This document shows positions 18,638-26,899 of a stretch of 64,000 nucleotides of DNA, one piece after another (within the stretch, counting starts at the first letter, position 1; every line of letters begins with the position of its first letter). The notes under the pieces are model-generated. The model was not told the DNA's origin. It saw nothing but the letters and a program-made list of their open reading frames with translations, and did no database searches. The DNA is taken from assembly GCA_029338675.1 (NCBI GenBank), contig JAQYAV010000061.1:1-64000 (forward strand), written 5' to 3'. The translations under genes and the position numbers were made by a program. Source of the stretch: Lachnospiraceae bacterium (GTDB taxonomy: Bacteria > Bacillota > Clostridia > Lachnospirales > Lachnospiraceae).

Positions 18638-18678
18638 TATAACCTTTACTTTTTTATATTTTATTATAAGGATTTATT

Positions 18679-19008
18679 TTAACGAATCACAATGTCACAA
18701 TAAAAAGCTTCTTTGTTTTCTTTTGAAGTAACGAATCGATATCTAATGCAATTCCCTTCATTAAATCTTACAAAAAATGAAGAATATCCATATGCAACCT
18801 GACAATTAAAATCATTAAAAAATTTCACCGCTTTATCAAAAGAAAAATCATCTAAAATAATATCAACTATGTATCGATTAAAATTACATGTTATTGCATA
18901 TTTTGCTATATAATTTACCTTTGATACAAAGCTATCTATTCTGTCGTATATTTCACCATTAGATAGAATATTAACCTTACTAACATAATCATTAATTACT
19001 CGATACAT
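18679..19008 (-). CDS. Unknown 109-residue protein
   Basis: Not recognised. It has no membrane segment, signal peptide or known motif. The composition is rich in Phe, Tyr, Asn and Asp, and two similar phrases, YVSKVNIL and FVSKVNYI, occur near the N-terminus. A GGAGG site lies four bases before the ATG, which supports translation. It is 16 bases after the HD-GYP gene, so probably the last gene of that transcript, ending at the structured element. Confidence 0.65.
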   Translation of the reverse strand: MYRVINDYVSKVNILSNGEIYDRIDSFVSKVNYIAKYAITCNFNRYIVDIILDDFSFDKAVKFFNDFNCQVAYGYSSFFVRFNEGNCIRYRFVTSKENKEAFYCDIVIR

Positions 19009-19024
19009 GTTGCCTCCATATTAA

Positions 19025-20212
19025 CTAGTAAATTTGTTTGTCAGGTATTCTGCTATGAATAGCCTTAAATTCATCGAAATTCTTAATAAATAGTTGAACA
19101 GCCTTTGGATCAAAATGAGTTCCACTTAATCTTACTATTTCATTAAATGTATCCTCTAATGACCAACCCTTTTTATAATATCTGTCAGCTGTAAGTGCAT
19201 CAAAAACATCGCAAACTGCCATCAGTCTACTTATGTAAGATATTTCTTCACCCTTCATACCGAGGTATCCTGTTCCATCCCATTTTTCATGATGTTCTTT
19301 AGCTAAAATACATGCCAAATGCATTATTTCACCTGGACATTTTTCAAGTAAAGCCTCTCCATATAAAACATGATTTTTCATAATCTGGTATTCTTCATCA
19401 GTAAGTCTAGAAGGCTTATCCAGAATTTCTTCACTTATCATCAACTTACCAATGTCATGCATCATAGCTGCAACACCTAGCTTTTCTACATAATCATCAT
19501 CAAAGCCTGATGCTTTAGCTAAAACACGCATATACTCTGCTACTCTCTTAATATGTTCTCCTGTGAACTTTGATTTACTCTCACTTATTTCAGCAAATGC
19601 ATATATAAGACCGATTTGATTATTCTGCATTGTAATTGCCGTACTTATAGCTGACTTAACCATCATAGAATTACGATATACTATTGAATATGCAACAACT
19701 GACATCAAGAAAACAATAACAATTTGTGGGACTGTATAATATAAAAGAGTATCTTCAATACTATTACAATGATTACCAATAAAATAATCTTTATAATAAA
19801 ATGATATTGCATTAGCAACAAATACTCCCCCCGACATAAGTAATGACGTAAATAAAACCAAGGTTTTATTATAATATAAAGATGCCATCATAATCGGAAA
19901 TAAAATAATAGGAAAAACATATGTTGAACACATAGCAATCAAGCAAGTTACTATTATGCATATGCATACAATAACAACATGTTTAGTAATTGCTGAATGG
20001 TCAATTTTAAGAACATTAACAACAAGTGTAGGAATAAGCGCAACAAAAAAACATGCCCCAAATACAATTGCAAGTAACATTGGATCAATATCAGAAATAA
20101 AATAGCAATAAAAAAAGCCTAAAATAAGAGCCAAATCTATTACTCTCATACATCTCGCCGATATCTGATTTATTCTTTTATAATTATCATTCAATATTTT
20201 GTCTTGATTCAA
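19025..20212 (-). CDS. Membrane HD-GYP phosphodiesterase
   Basis: Protein of 395 residues: about six membrane segments in residues 25-185, then a cytosolic HD-GYP domain (about 200-385). The HD pair is in MMHDIGKL and the HHEKWDGTGY motif is the Lachnospiraceae form of the HHExxxGxGYP signature; the final Pro of GYP is replaced by LG. HD-GYP enzymes hydrolyse cyclic di-GMP or related dinucleotides. The start is a TTG eight bases after a GGAGG, directly abutting the rsfS stop with no spacer, so translation is coupled. Being in the rsfS-yqeK-nadD operon is unusual for this protein class. Confidence 0.9.
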   Translation of the reverse strand: MNQDKILNDNYKRINQISARCMRVIDLALILGFFYCYFISDIDPMLLAIVFGACFFVALIPTLVVNVLKIDHSAITKHVVIVCICIIVTCLIAMCSTYVFPIILFPIMMASLYYNKTLVLFTSLLMSGGVFVANAISFYYKDYFIGNHCNSIEDTLLYYTVPQIVIVFLMSVVAYSIVYRNSMMVKSAISTAITMQNNQIGLIYAFAEISESKSKFTGEHIKRVAEYMRVLAKASGFDDDYVEKLGVAAMMHDIGKLMISEEILDKPSRLTDEEYQIMKNHVLYGEALLEKCPGEIMHLACILAKEHHEKWDGTGYLGMKGEEISYISRLMAVCDVFDALTADRYYKKGWSLEDTFNEIVRLSGTHFDPKAVQLFIKNFDEFKAIHSRIPDKQIY

Positions 20213-20560
20213 TTATAAATCCTCCAAAAACACAGAATTTGCATCACTCCATATATGTTCAATACCATAAAATGAGCGTTCTTCCTCAGCAAATATATGA
20301 ATAATTATATCATAATAATCGAGTAAAATCCATCCTCCAATTGAATAGCCCTCTCGATTTTTTATATTGATTCCTTCTTTAGACATATATTCTTCAACGT
20401 TATCACACATAGCCTGAACTTGATTTCTATTGCTTCCATCTGCAACAACAAAATAATCTCCAACAGAAGATATTTCTTTTATATCTAAAATTTTAATATT
20501 ATGGGCTTTTTTATCTTCTAATGCTTTCACTGCAATCTTTACTAATTCTTTAGAATCCAT
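20213..20560 (-). CDS. rsfS: Ribosome silencing factor RsfS
   Basis: RsfS (DUF143 family) binds protein L14 of the large subunit and blocks subunit joining when nutrients are scarce. The 115-residue protein shows the family hallmarks SVGDYFVVADGSNRNQV and WILLDYYDIIIHIF. The order nadD-yqeK-rsfS is conserved among Firmicutes. The start overlaps the yqeK 3' end by 11 bases with an AGGAG site. Length is normal. Confidence 0.95.
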   Translation of the reverse strand: MDSKELVKIAVKALEDKKAHNIKILDIKEISSVGDYFVVADGSNRNQVQAMCDNVEEYMSKEGINIKNREGYSIGGWILLDYYDIIIHIFAEEERSFYGIEHIWSDANSVFLEDL

Positions 20561-21155
20561 AATCTACTCCTATTTTATTATACACTTTTTCTTTTTCGTT
20601 TACATAATAATTATATGTCATTTGAGTCATATAATCTATATCTATAGTTGTTTCTTGTAAATATTCTAGTGTATTTTTTAGTATATGAATAATGCATCTA
20701 TCAATATCTATAAATGCTTCTTGTCTAATTATATCTATTTCTTTTATAGGTTTTCTATTTGGTTCAATATAATCAGCAACAAAAATTATTTTATCTAGTA
20801 AAGTCATCTCTGGTCTTCCAGTAGTATGATAACGAATTGCATCTAAGATAACCGTATCTAAAACACCGTACTTAAATCTTGCGTAATATGCTCCAAGCTT
20901 TGCATGAAGCATATCTGGATTTGCCTGTTCACATTTGCTAATAGGAATTCCATGTTTTTTTGCTTTAAGTATTTTATCTTTTGTAGGAATGCCCTTTGCA
21001 CAATCATGTAATAAGCCTGCTATTCTTGCACGTTCTAACTCTTCACCATATCTCATAGCAAGACATGCAGCAGTAAATTCCACCCCAATTGAATGTTCAA
21101 ATCTTTTTTCACTTATTTTACCTCTTAATCGGTCAATCATTTTCTCCCTATTCAT
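20550..21155 (-). CDS. yqeK: YqeK-family HD hydrolase (symmetrical Ap4A hydrolase)
   Basis: HD-domain protein of 201 residues of the YqeK family, which in several Firmicutes hydrolyses diadenosine tetraphosphate. Motifs: H-residue in RFEHSIGVE, LHDCAKG, and RYHTTGRPEMTLLDKIIFVADYIE. I chose the internal ATG behind GGGGAG (nine bases upstream); an earlier ATG 11 codons upstream would swallow this site. It sits between nadD and rsfS as in the common conserved cluster. The gap to nadD contains a tandem array. Confidence 0.92.
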   Translation of the reverse strand: MNREKMIDRLRGKISEKRFEHSIGVEFTAACLAMRYGEELERARIAGLLHDCAKGIPTKDKILKAKKHGIPISKCEQANPDMLHAKLGAYYARFKYGVLDTVILDAIRYHTTGRPEMTLLDKIIFVADYIEPNRKPIKEIDIIRQEAFIDIDRCIIHILKNTLEYLQETTIDIDYMTQMTYNYYVNEKEKVYNKIGVDYGF

Positions 21156-21204
21156 AGTTTTTTTCTCCCCATAATGTACATAAAACATTACTATTAAATT
21201 ACTT

Positions 21205-21340
21205 AAATCTCTTTATTTTATATTTTTTTATAATAATTTAAAATCTCTTTATTTTTAGAATATTTAATTAACTAAAATCTCTTTATTTTTAGATTTCTTT
21301 AATAAACTTAAATATTATTATTTTTATATTTCTATAAAAT
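21205..21340. repeat. Four degenerate tandem repeats of about 35 bp
   Basis: The units start with AAATCTCTTTATTTT at 21205, 21241 and 21275 (periods 36 and 34). A fourth, more diverged unit follows from about 21310. They fill the gap between nadD and yqeK. Confidence 0.7.
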
Positions 21341-21342
21341 AT

Positions 21343-21975
21343 TTAATTTCTATACATGCCATTAATTCTTATATAATCAATTACTGATTCAGGAACTAAC
21401 AAAGTATCATATATTCCTTTTGAAAATTGTTCACGAAGTACAGTTGAAGAAATATCAAAAAAAGGACTATCCATATATTTTATTTCTGCCTCATCACACA
21501 CTTTTTTTAGTTTTTTTTCATATTTTTCTAAATTGTAATCCGAACCCCTTCTTTTAGCAACTAATAATTTGGATATTTTAAGTATTTCTACATATTCCTT
21601 CCAACTATCAAAAGAAACTAAAGAATCTCCACCAATTACTAGGTAAATATCAATATTAGAATTGTATCTTTTTAGCAATCTAAGGGTATCAATTGTATAT
21701 GTGATTCCACCACGTTTTATTTCCATATCAGATACAGTCATTTTGGAATTTGACAACGCTAGCTCTAACATCTTAATTCTATCATAGCCCGAAACAATCT
21801 TTCCATTATCTTTATATACTGGTTTATTGTTTGGCATATAAACTACATAATCCAAAAACGGAAGAGTTTTAAGTGCAAATTCGCCTAACATAATATGTCC
21901 TTTATGAACAGGATTGAAGGTTCCTCCTACAATAGCAATAGATTTTAATCTTGACACTTCATTTAATAAATCCAT
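21343..21975 (-). CDS. nadD: Nicotinate-nucleotide adenylyltransferase
   Basis: NadD transfers AMP to nicotinate mononucleotide, giving the substrate of NadE. The 210-residue protein has the nucleotidyltransferase signature GGTFNPVHKGH near the N-terminus and the later ISSTVLRE motif. Length is normal. It is the first clear NAD gene of the nadD-yqeK-rsfS group and is preceded by an AGGG site. The nearby nadE completes the last step of the same pathway. Confidence 0.95.
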   Translation of the reverse strand: MDLLNEVSRLKSIAIVGGTFNPVHKGHIMLGEFALKTLPFLDYVVYMPNNKPVYKDNGKIVSGYDRIKMLELALSNSKMTVSDMEIKRGGITYTIDTLRLLKRYNSNIDIYLVIGGDSLVSFDSWKEYVEILKISKLLVAKRRGSDYNLEKYEKKLKKVCDEAEIKYMDSPFFDISSTVLREQFSKGIYDTLLVPESVIDYIRINGMYRN

Positions 21976-21990
21976 CTTTATACCCTATAA

Positions 21991-22281
21991 TTAATTTGGA
22001 AGAATAATCTTCGGATCCTTTTTAAGAGGTTTATATAATACTATTTTTTTTCCAATAACCTGTACAACCTGGCTATGTGTTCTTTCAGCTATAGCTTCAG
22101 CAATCATTCTAGGATCATCTAGACAATTTTTTAATACACTAATTTTAATTAATTCTCTTTTATTTAACGCCTCTTCAACAGCGCTTGTCACTTCTGGTGT
22201 CAAGCTAGACTTTCCAATATTAAATATTGGATCTATATTCATTGCTAAACTCTTTAAATATGCTCTTTGCTTACTAGTCAT
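21991..22281 (-). CDS. YhbY-type CRM-domain RNA-binding protein
   Basis: Small RNA-binding protein of 96 residues belonging to the YhbY/CRM family that associates with pre-50S ribosomal subunits. It shows the KQRAYLKSLA start, the GKSSLTPEV element, and HSQVVQVIGKKIVLYK. It lies between obg and nadD, another common Firmicute arrangement, and has an AAGGAG site before the ATG. Confidence 0.93.
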   Translation of the reverse strand: MTSKQRAYLKSLAMNIDPIFNIGKSSLTPEVTSAVEEALNKRELIKISVLKNCLDDPRMIAEAIAERTHSQVVQVIGKKIVLYKPLKKDPKIILPN

Positions 22282-22338
22282 TTAATATCTCCTTATATCT
22301 AAAATAAATACATAACACATTATACATTAATAATAATC

Positions 22339-23631
22339 TTACTTATAATAATCAAACTCAAGACCATACAATCTAACAGTATCTCCTTCTTCAATTCCAA
22401 GTTCCTCTAACATATCAAGAATTCCATTATCCTTAAGGAACTTCTGGAAGAATGCAAAACCCTTCTCAGATTCAAGATTAGTATATCCAAGCATTCTTTC
22501 AATTCGAGGACCTTCTACAATATATACGCCCTCTTCCTTATCTGATTTAGTAACCTCAAATGGTAATTCTGGATCATCTAAATCTGTGAAATCAAATTCT
22601 GTTTCAAATTCAATTACTTCGTCTGGAGCTTCTTTTACAAGACTATTAACATACCAAAGTAAATCATCTAAACCTTTTCCAGATACTGCTGAAATAGGAA
22701 ATACTTTAATGTTTTTTGGTTCAAATTCACTCTTAAGCATATCTATTACCGTCTCATAATCATCTCCATATAGAGCATCACATTTATTTGCAGCAATAAC
22801 CTGTGGTCTATTGGCTAACTGTTCATTATATGCAATAAGTTCGTTATTTATCGTCTTAATATCAACAATAGGATCACGTCCTTCAGTTGATGCAGCATCT
22901 ACCATATGGATCAAAACCTTAGTACGTTCAATATGTCTTAAAAATTCAAAACCAAGGCCTACCCCTTCTGAAGCTCCTTCAATAATACCTGGAATATCAG
23001 CAATAACAAATCCATTTTTATCACCTAAATCTACAACTCCAAGATTCGGATTAAGTGTAGTGAAGTGATAATTTGCAATCTTTGGTTTTGCATTAGTTAC
23101 TCTCGACAAAAATGTTGATTTACCTACATTTGGAAATCCTACTAATCCAACATCAGCAATCATTTTAAGCTCTAATGTTACCCACATTTCCTTCGCAGCC
23201 TGCCCTGGTTGCGCATACTTAGGAGCCTGCATAACAGAAGTAACATAATGTCTGTTGCCCTTACCACCATGACCACCTTTTAATAAAGTTACAGGCTCTG
23301 TTTTATTAGACATATCTAATATTACCTTACCTGTTTCAAAATCTTTAATTACTGTACCAGCAGGAACCTTAAGAATAATATCTTCACCATCTGCACCATG
23401 GCAATTTTTCTTGCCACCTTCTTCTCCGTCTCCTGCCTTATATTTTCTTATATGTCTAAAATCGGTAAGTGTATTTAGTCCTGGATCAACAACAAAAATA
23501 ACGTCTCCGCCATTTCCACCATCTCCACCATCTGGTCCGCCGTTAGGAACATACTTTTCACGACGAAATGACACATGACCATCTCCACCTTTTCCTGATC
23601 TTATGAATATTTTTGCTCTATCAGCGAACAT
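22339..23631 (-). CDS. obg: Obg GTPase
   Basis: Essential GTPase of ribosome assembly and stress response, 430 residues. The N-terminal Gly-rich Obg fold (about 1-158) is followed by the GTPase domain with GFPNVGKSTF (G1), the switch DIPGIIEGA and NKCD (G4), and the C-terminal OCT domain (about 345-430). Domain order and length are standard. An AGGTAA site and the conserved start MFADRAKIFIRSG support the start. An intrinsic terminator separates it from rpmA. Confidence 0.96.
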   Translation of the reverse strand: MFADRAKIFIRSGKGGDGHVSFRREKYVPNGGPDGGDGGNGGDVIFVVDPGLNTLTDFRHIRKYKAGDGEEGGKKNCHGADGEDIILKVPAGTVIKDFETGKVILDMSNKTEPVTLLKGGHGGKGNRHYVTSVMQAPKYAQPGQAAKEMWVTLELKMIADVGLVGFPNVGKSTFLSRVTNAKPKIANYHFTTLNPNLGVVDLGDKNGFVIADIPGIIEGASEGVGLGFEFLRHIERTKVLIHMVDAASTEGRDPIVDIKTINNELIAYNEQLANRPQVIAANKCDALYGDDYETVIDMLKSEFEPKNIKVFPISAVSGKGLDDLLWYVNSLVKEAPDEVIEFETEFDFTDLDDPELPFEVTKSDKEEGVYIVEGPRIERMLGYTNLESEKGFAFFQKFLKDNGILDMLEELGIEEGDTVRLYGLEFDYYK

Positions 23632-23742
23632 AATTACCTCCGATATATTTTCTAATTAAGTATTTTTATATCAAAACAATATACATATCAATACAATATA
23701 CATAGTATTGCTCTATAAAACCAATTCAATAATAAAGAAAAA

Positions 23743-23764
23743 ACCGGGATATTACTATCCCGGT
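23743..23764 (-). terminator. Intrinsic terminator after rpmA
   Basis: A perfect 9-bp stem ACCGGGATA/TATCCCGGT with a four-base loop, followed on the minus strand by a run of T. It ends the rplU-prp-rpmA transcript before obg. Confidence 0.9.
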
Positions 23765-23774
23765 AAAGAAATTC

Positions 23775-24065
23775 TTACTCAGCTGTTGTTACAGGATAGA
23801 TAGAAACCTGCTTCTTGTCTCTACCTTTTCTTTCGAATCTAACAACACCATCAACAAGTGCGAATAAAGTATCATCGCCACCACGACCTACATTTACACC
23901 TGGATGAATCTTTGTTCCACGCTGTCTATATAATATATTTCCAGCTTTAACGAACTGACCGTCTGCTCTCTTAGCACCAAGTCTCTTAGCTTCTGAATCT
24001 CTACCATTCTTAGTAGAACCAACACCCTTTTTATGTGCAAAGAACTGTAAATTCATTTTTAACAT
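23775..24065 (-). CDS. rpmA: 50S ribosomal protein L27 with cleavable N-terminus
   Basis: L27 sits near the peptidyl transferase centre. The 96-residue form begins MLKMNLQFF, the extension found in Firmicutes, which is removed by the protease Prp after Phe9 to expose AHKKG. The start behind AGGAGGTG is clear. The prp gene precedes it by two bases and rplU by one more gene. Confidence 0.96.
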   Translation of the reverse strand: MLKMNLQFFAHKKGVGSTKNGRDSEAKRLGAKRADGQFVKAGNILYRQRGTKIHPGVNVGRGGDDTLFALVDGVVRFERKGRDKKQVSIYPVTTAE

Positions 24066-24067
24066 AG

Positions 24068-24394
24068 TTACACCTCCTTGAAGTATAATTCCAAATATTT
24101 GTCTCCGTACTCATCATGAATACCAATAATACCCATAATAAGTGATTCGATTAATAACTTTCCTTTTTCATCTGGAATAGATGAAAACTTAAATTTAATT
24201 AATCCTGACTTGCCAACTTCACTCTTGTAAGGATTATCCGTTAATTTCTCAATGGAATTAATTGTTGTGATTACTAATACTGAAACTGCAGAACATACGA
24301 TATCATTACCATACTTTGCATATCCAGCATGACCACTTATACTAAAACCAACATGATTTCCAGACGAATCCTTGTAAAATGTAGCCTTAATCAT
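24068..24394 (-). CDS. prp: Ribosomal-processing cysteine protease Prp
   Basis: Prp (YsxB family) removes the N-terminal extension of L27. The 108-residue protein has the catalytic pair His22 (SGHAGY) and Cys34 (DIVCSAVS). It is placed between rplU and rpmA, as in other Firmicutes that make the extended L27. The cleavage partner is present in the same operon, so the pair is self-consistent. Confidence 0.93.
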   Translation of the reverse strand: MIKATFYKDSSGNHVGFSISGHAGYAKYGNDIVCSAVSVLVITTINSIEKLTDNPYKSEVGKSGLIKFKFSSIPDEKGKLLIESLIMGIIGIHDEYGDKYLELYFKEV

Positions 24395-24399
24395 AACAA

Positions 24400-24705
24400 T
24401 TAAGCATTAATTGCTTCAATCTTAACCTGAGTAAATGGCTGTCTGTGACCCTGCTTCTTGTGATAGCCAGTCTTTCTCTTGTACTTGTATACAACAACCT
24501 TCTTGCCCTTACCATCGCCAAGAACTGTTGCCTTTACTGAAGAGTTCTTACAAGCATCACCACAAAGCATATCTGAATCAGTGCTAACTGCAACTACATC
24601 AAATGATACTTCTTTGCCTTCCTCTACATTAAGCTTCTCAACCTTAATGATATCTCCTTCAGCTACCTTGTACTGCTTTCCGCCTGTTGCTATAATTGCG
24701 TACAT
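24400..24705 (-). CDS. rplU: 50S ribosomal protein L21
   Basis: L21 is a large-subunit protein of 101 residues here. Visible are the start MYAIIATGGKQYKV and the end KTGYHKKQGHRQPFT. The ATG behind AGGAGG is chosen; an ATG seven codons earlier lies within the leader and includes the ribosome binding site. A leader with L21-leader character and a strong promoter precede it. Confidence 0.95.
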   Translation of the reverse strand: MYAIIATGGKQYKVAEGDIIKVEKLNVEEGKEVSFDVVAVSTDSDMLCGDACKNSSVKATVLGDGKGKKVVVYKYKRKTGYHKKQGHRQPFTQVKIEAINA

Positions 24706-24784
24706 ACGGTTACCTCCTATTATCATTACTCGCCAACTTCGGTGCTATATTTAAATAGACTTAAACCTCATTGTGCGGCATACT
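24706..24784 (-). promoter_or_regulatory. Probable L21 leader (autoregulatory mRNA element)
   Basis: The transcript from the promoter mapped nearby would have a leader of about 78 bases before rplU. It includes GCCGCAC and CACCGAAGTTGGCG segments and a short TTTAA/TTAAA hairpin. Firmicute rplU genes commonly carry an L21 leader that senses free L21. The position and size fit; the fold has not been compared with the family model. Confidence 0.45.
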
Positions 24785-24789
24785 AGAAA

Positions 24790-24818
24790 AATATAACATC
24801 AGTTTTACATCCTGTCAA
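24790..24818 (-). promoter_or_regulatory. Strong promoter of the rplU-prp-rpmA operon
   Basis: On the minus strand TTGACA (24813-24818) and TATATT (24790-24795) are separated by 17 bases, an almost perfect sigma-A promoter. Confidence 0.85.
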
Positions 24819-24841
24819 CATATATTTATATTTTTTTGTAA

Positions 24842-24978
24842 TAATATTTATAATTTTTCATAATAATATTTACAATTTATAATAATATTTATAATTCTAT
24901 ATAATACTTACAATTCTATATAATACTCACAATTCTATATAATATTTACAATTCTATATAATATTTACAATTTTAATA
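24842..24978. repeat. About seven 19-bp tandem repeats
   Basis: Units of the form TAATAYTYACAATTCTATA repeat with exact 19-bp period from 24864 to 24958. One diverged unit at each end extends this to about 24842-24978. They fill the space between the RNase G gene and the rplU promoter. Confidence 0.85.
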
Positions 24979-25008
24979 AACTTCTAAATTATATTCTTAA
25001 TATCATAA

Positions 25009-26205
25009 TCATTCAATACCACGAAACTTTTCTATTTGATATAAGGGTTTTCGAACTTTTTTTCTTGTTATCTCAACTAACCCCAATCGAGTAATATCAA
25101 TAACCGATACAGGAATTTTATCCCGAACCACACATTTCTTCAAGTAATCCATCAGAATTTCATTATATCCTTCTGTCTTCATGCTTATGAAATCAACAAT
25201 TATAATACCACTCATATTTCTTAATTTTAACTGTCGAGAAATTTCTAAAGCTGCTTCTTTATTTATTTTAAGAGCAATATCTTCTTTGTTATTCCCTTTA
25301 ATTGCTTTTCCGCTATTAACATCAATCACTGTCATTGCTTCTGTTGGTTCGATAACCAAATATGCTCCTGATTTAAGATATACATTTTTATTTAAGGCCT
25401 TACGAACAACTGTATTTAAACTATATAGGGTTGATAATGTAATATTATCATTATGATATTTTAGTTTTGTTTTATCTTCAATATTATTATCACTTAATAT
25501 TTGATCGTATAATTCTTTAATATCAGTTACCACATTGCAATCACATTGTATATATTTTATTACATCATCATAATATAATTTATTTGCTTCATGAACAAGA
25601 TAATAAGGTTTCGAATATTTTGCCTTTTGAATAATCATTGATAATTGCCTAAGTAAAATAATAGCTTCTTCTTCAATAATTTGTTCATCAATCAAAAGTG
25701 CATCAGTTCTTAAAATTCCGCCAAAAGAAATATCCTTTATTGCTTCCTTAATGCTCTCACTAGTATTTGATAAAAAAGATTGTAACGCCCTAACAAATAT
25801 TGCTTTAAGACGTTCTCTTTCTAAGGAACTTTTAACTTTAGAAGAAACTCCAATCAATGAGGAAGTATTGACAACAATGTATTTTCCTGTCAAAGATAAT
25901 TCCATAGAAACACTTGCTTGCTTTGTTTTTATTTTATCCTTTGTAATTTGAACAATAATATCTTGTCCTAATTTAGGAGCTTTATCTAATGTATAATCTT
26001 CTAATGACAAATAGCAAGTTTCATCTTTTGAAATATCAACAAATAATGCATTAATATTTTTTAGAATATTTGATATCTTACCAACATAAATATTTCCAAT
26101 AAGAGAATCTTCTTCATAACAACGTATCTCTTCAATTTTATCATCTTCAAAGAAAAAACCAGTTGTAATATCTTGAAGTTTTGTCAAAACGTATTTATTG
26201 TTCAT
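25009..26205 (-). CDS. rng: Ribonuclease E/G family endoribonuclease
   Basis: RNase G-type enzyme of 398 residues that cuts single-stranded RNA for rRNA maturation or decay. It contains the S1-like part (GNIYVGKISNILKNINALFVDI), the catalytic region with VIDVNSG and IVDFI metal-binding Asp residues. The protein ends soon after the LGLVEITRKK motif, a common compact clostridial form. The ATG chosen lies behind AGGAG; an earlier ATG 16 codons upstream includes that site. The order with the radical-SAM pair and rplU is typical for clostridia. Confidence 0.92.
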   Translation of the reverse strand: MNNKYVLTKLQDITTGFFFEDDKIEEIRCYEEDSLIGNIYVGKISNILKNINALFVDISKDETCYLSLEDYTLDKAPKLGQDIIVQITKDKIKTKQASVSMELSLTGKYIVVNTSSLIGVSSKVKSSLERERLKAIFVRALQSFLSNTSESIKEAIKDISFGGILRTDALLIDEQIIEEEAIILLRQLSMIIQKAKYSKPYYLVHEANKLYYDDVIKYIQCDCNVVTDIKELYDQILSDNNIEDKTKLKYHNDNITLSTLYSLNTVVRKALNKNVYLKSGAYLVIEPTEAMTVIDVNSGKAIKGNNKEDIALKINKEAALEISRQLKLRNMSGIIIVDFISMKTEGYNEILMDYLKKCVVRDKIPVSVIDITRLGLVEITRKKVRKPLYQIEKFRGIE

Positions 26206-26206
26206 A

Positions 26207-26899
26207 TCAAAATCTCCTACCAGCACATGATAATGAAAGTAATTTTTCTTCACCCATATATGTTTCTATTCTATGAATTCTATAATTATATCTATCATAT
26301 TCTAATCCACAAAATTCACATAATGAAGCAATCACTAAATCTGGTTTGAGATTACCTTTACTTCCTGAAACAAGGAGCATATATATTCCATTATCTTTTT
26401 TCTTAATATCAATAATCAAAGGTTTTATATCTGACATTTCTTCCTTCGATTTTGACTTTTTGAGTATCATAATACTATCTTGCTTTATAAATTCTTCAAT
26501 ATTGTCAGCCAAAGTAGCTATATTATCATCTGTTGCCTCTTCATTTGTATAAATATAATAATCAGAAGCAGATACTACAGACATTGAATTTTTAGCATTC
26601 TCATCAAGCAATACAATATCATGAACCTTTATTCCTTCTGGTAAAGTAGTATTCAAACGTTCCATCATATCTTCAGTAGTTGTAATACTATTAAAATCTC
26701 CATCAAAATACTCTCCTTCTGAAGTCATACCAAGAGGCATAGGAGCAGCAAAGGAAATAATCTGATGTGGCGAAAATCCTTTTGAATATGCAACATCTAA
26801 TTTTGCTCTTCTTATCGCTTTTTGAAATAATCTCATAACATCAAGATGTCCAATAAAACGTAATACACCACTTTTTTCATATTTTATTCTAATTTTCAT
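26207..26899 (-). CDS. TIGR03936-type protein paired with radical SAM enzyme (DUF2344)
   Basis: Protein of 230 residues that accompanies the radical-SAM protein encoded directly upstream. The N-terminus has RIKYEKSGVLRFIGHLD and the RAKLDVAYSKGFSPHQ segment typical of DUF2344. Function is unknown; in some genomes this domain is fused to the radical-SAM partner, which suggests they act together. The ATG chosen is behind AGGAGG and overlaps the upstream gene by 11 bases. Confidence 0.85.
   Translation of the reverse strand: MKIRIKYEKSGVLRFIGHLDVMRLFQKAIRRAKLDVAYSKGFSPHQIISFAAPMPLGMTSEGEYFDGDFNSITTTEDMMERLNTTLPEGIKVHDIVLLDENAKNSMSVVSASDYYIYTNEEATDDNIATLADNIEEFIKQDSIMILKKSKSKEEMSDIKPLIIDIKKKDNGIYMLLVSGSKGNLKPDLVIASLCEFCGLEYDRYNYRIHRIETYMGEEKLLSLSCAGRRF

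Noticed and set aside
21205..24978. CRISPR arrays at the 35-bp and 19-bp repeats
   Set aside because: The repeats are contiguous and degenerate without unique spacers, and no cas genes are present.
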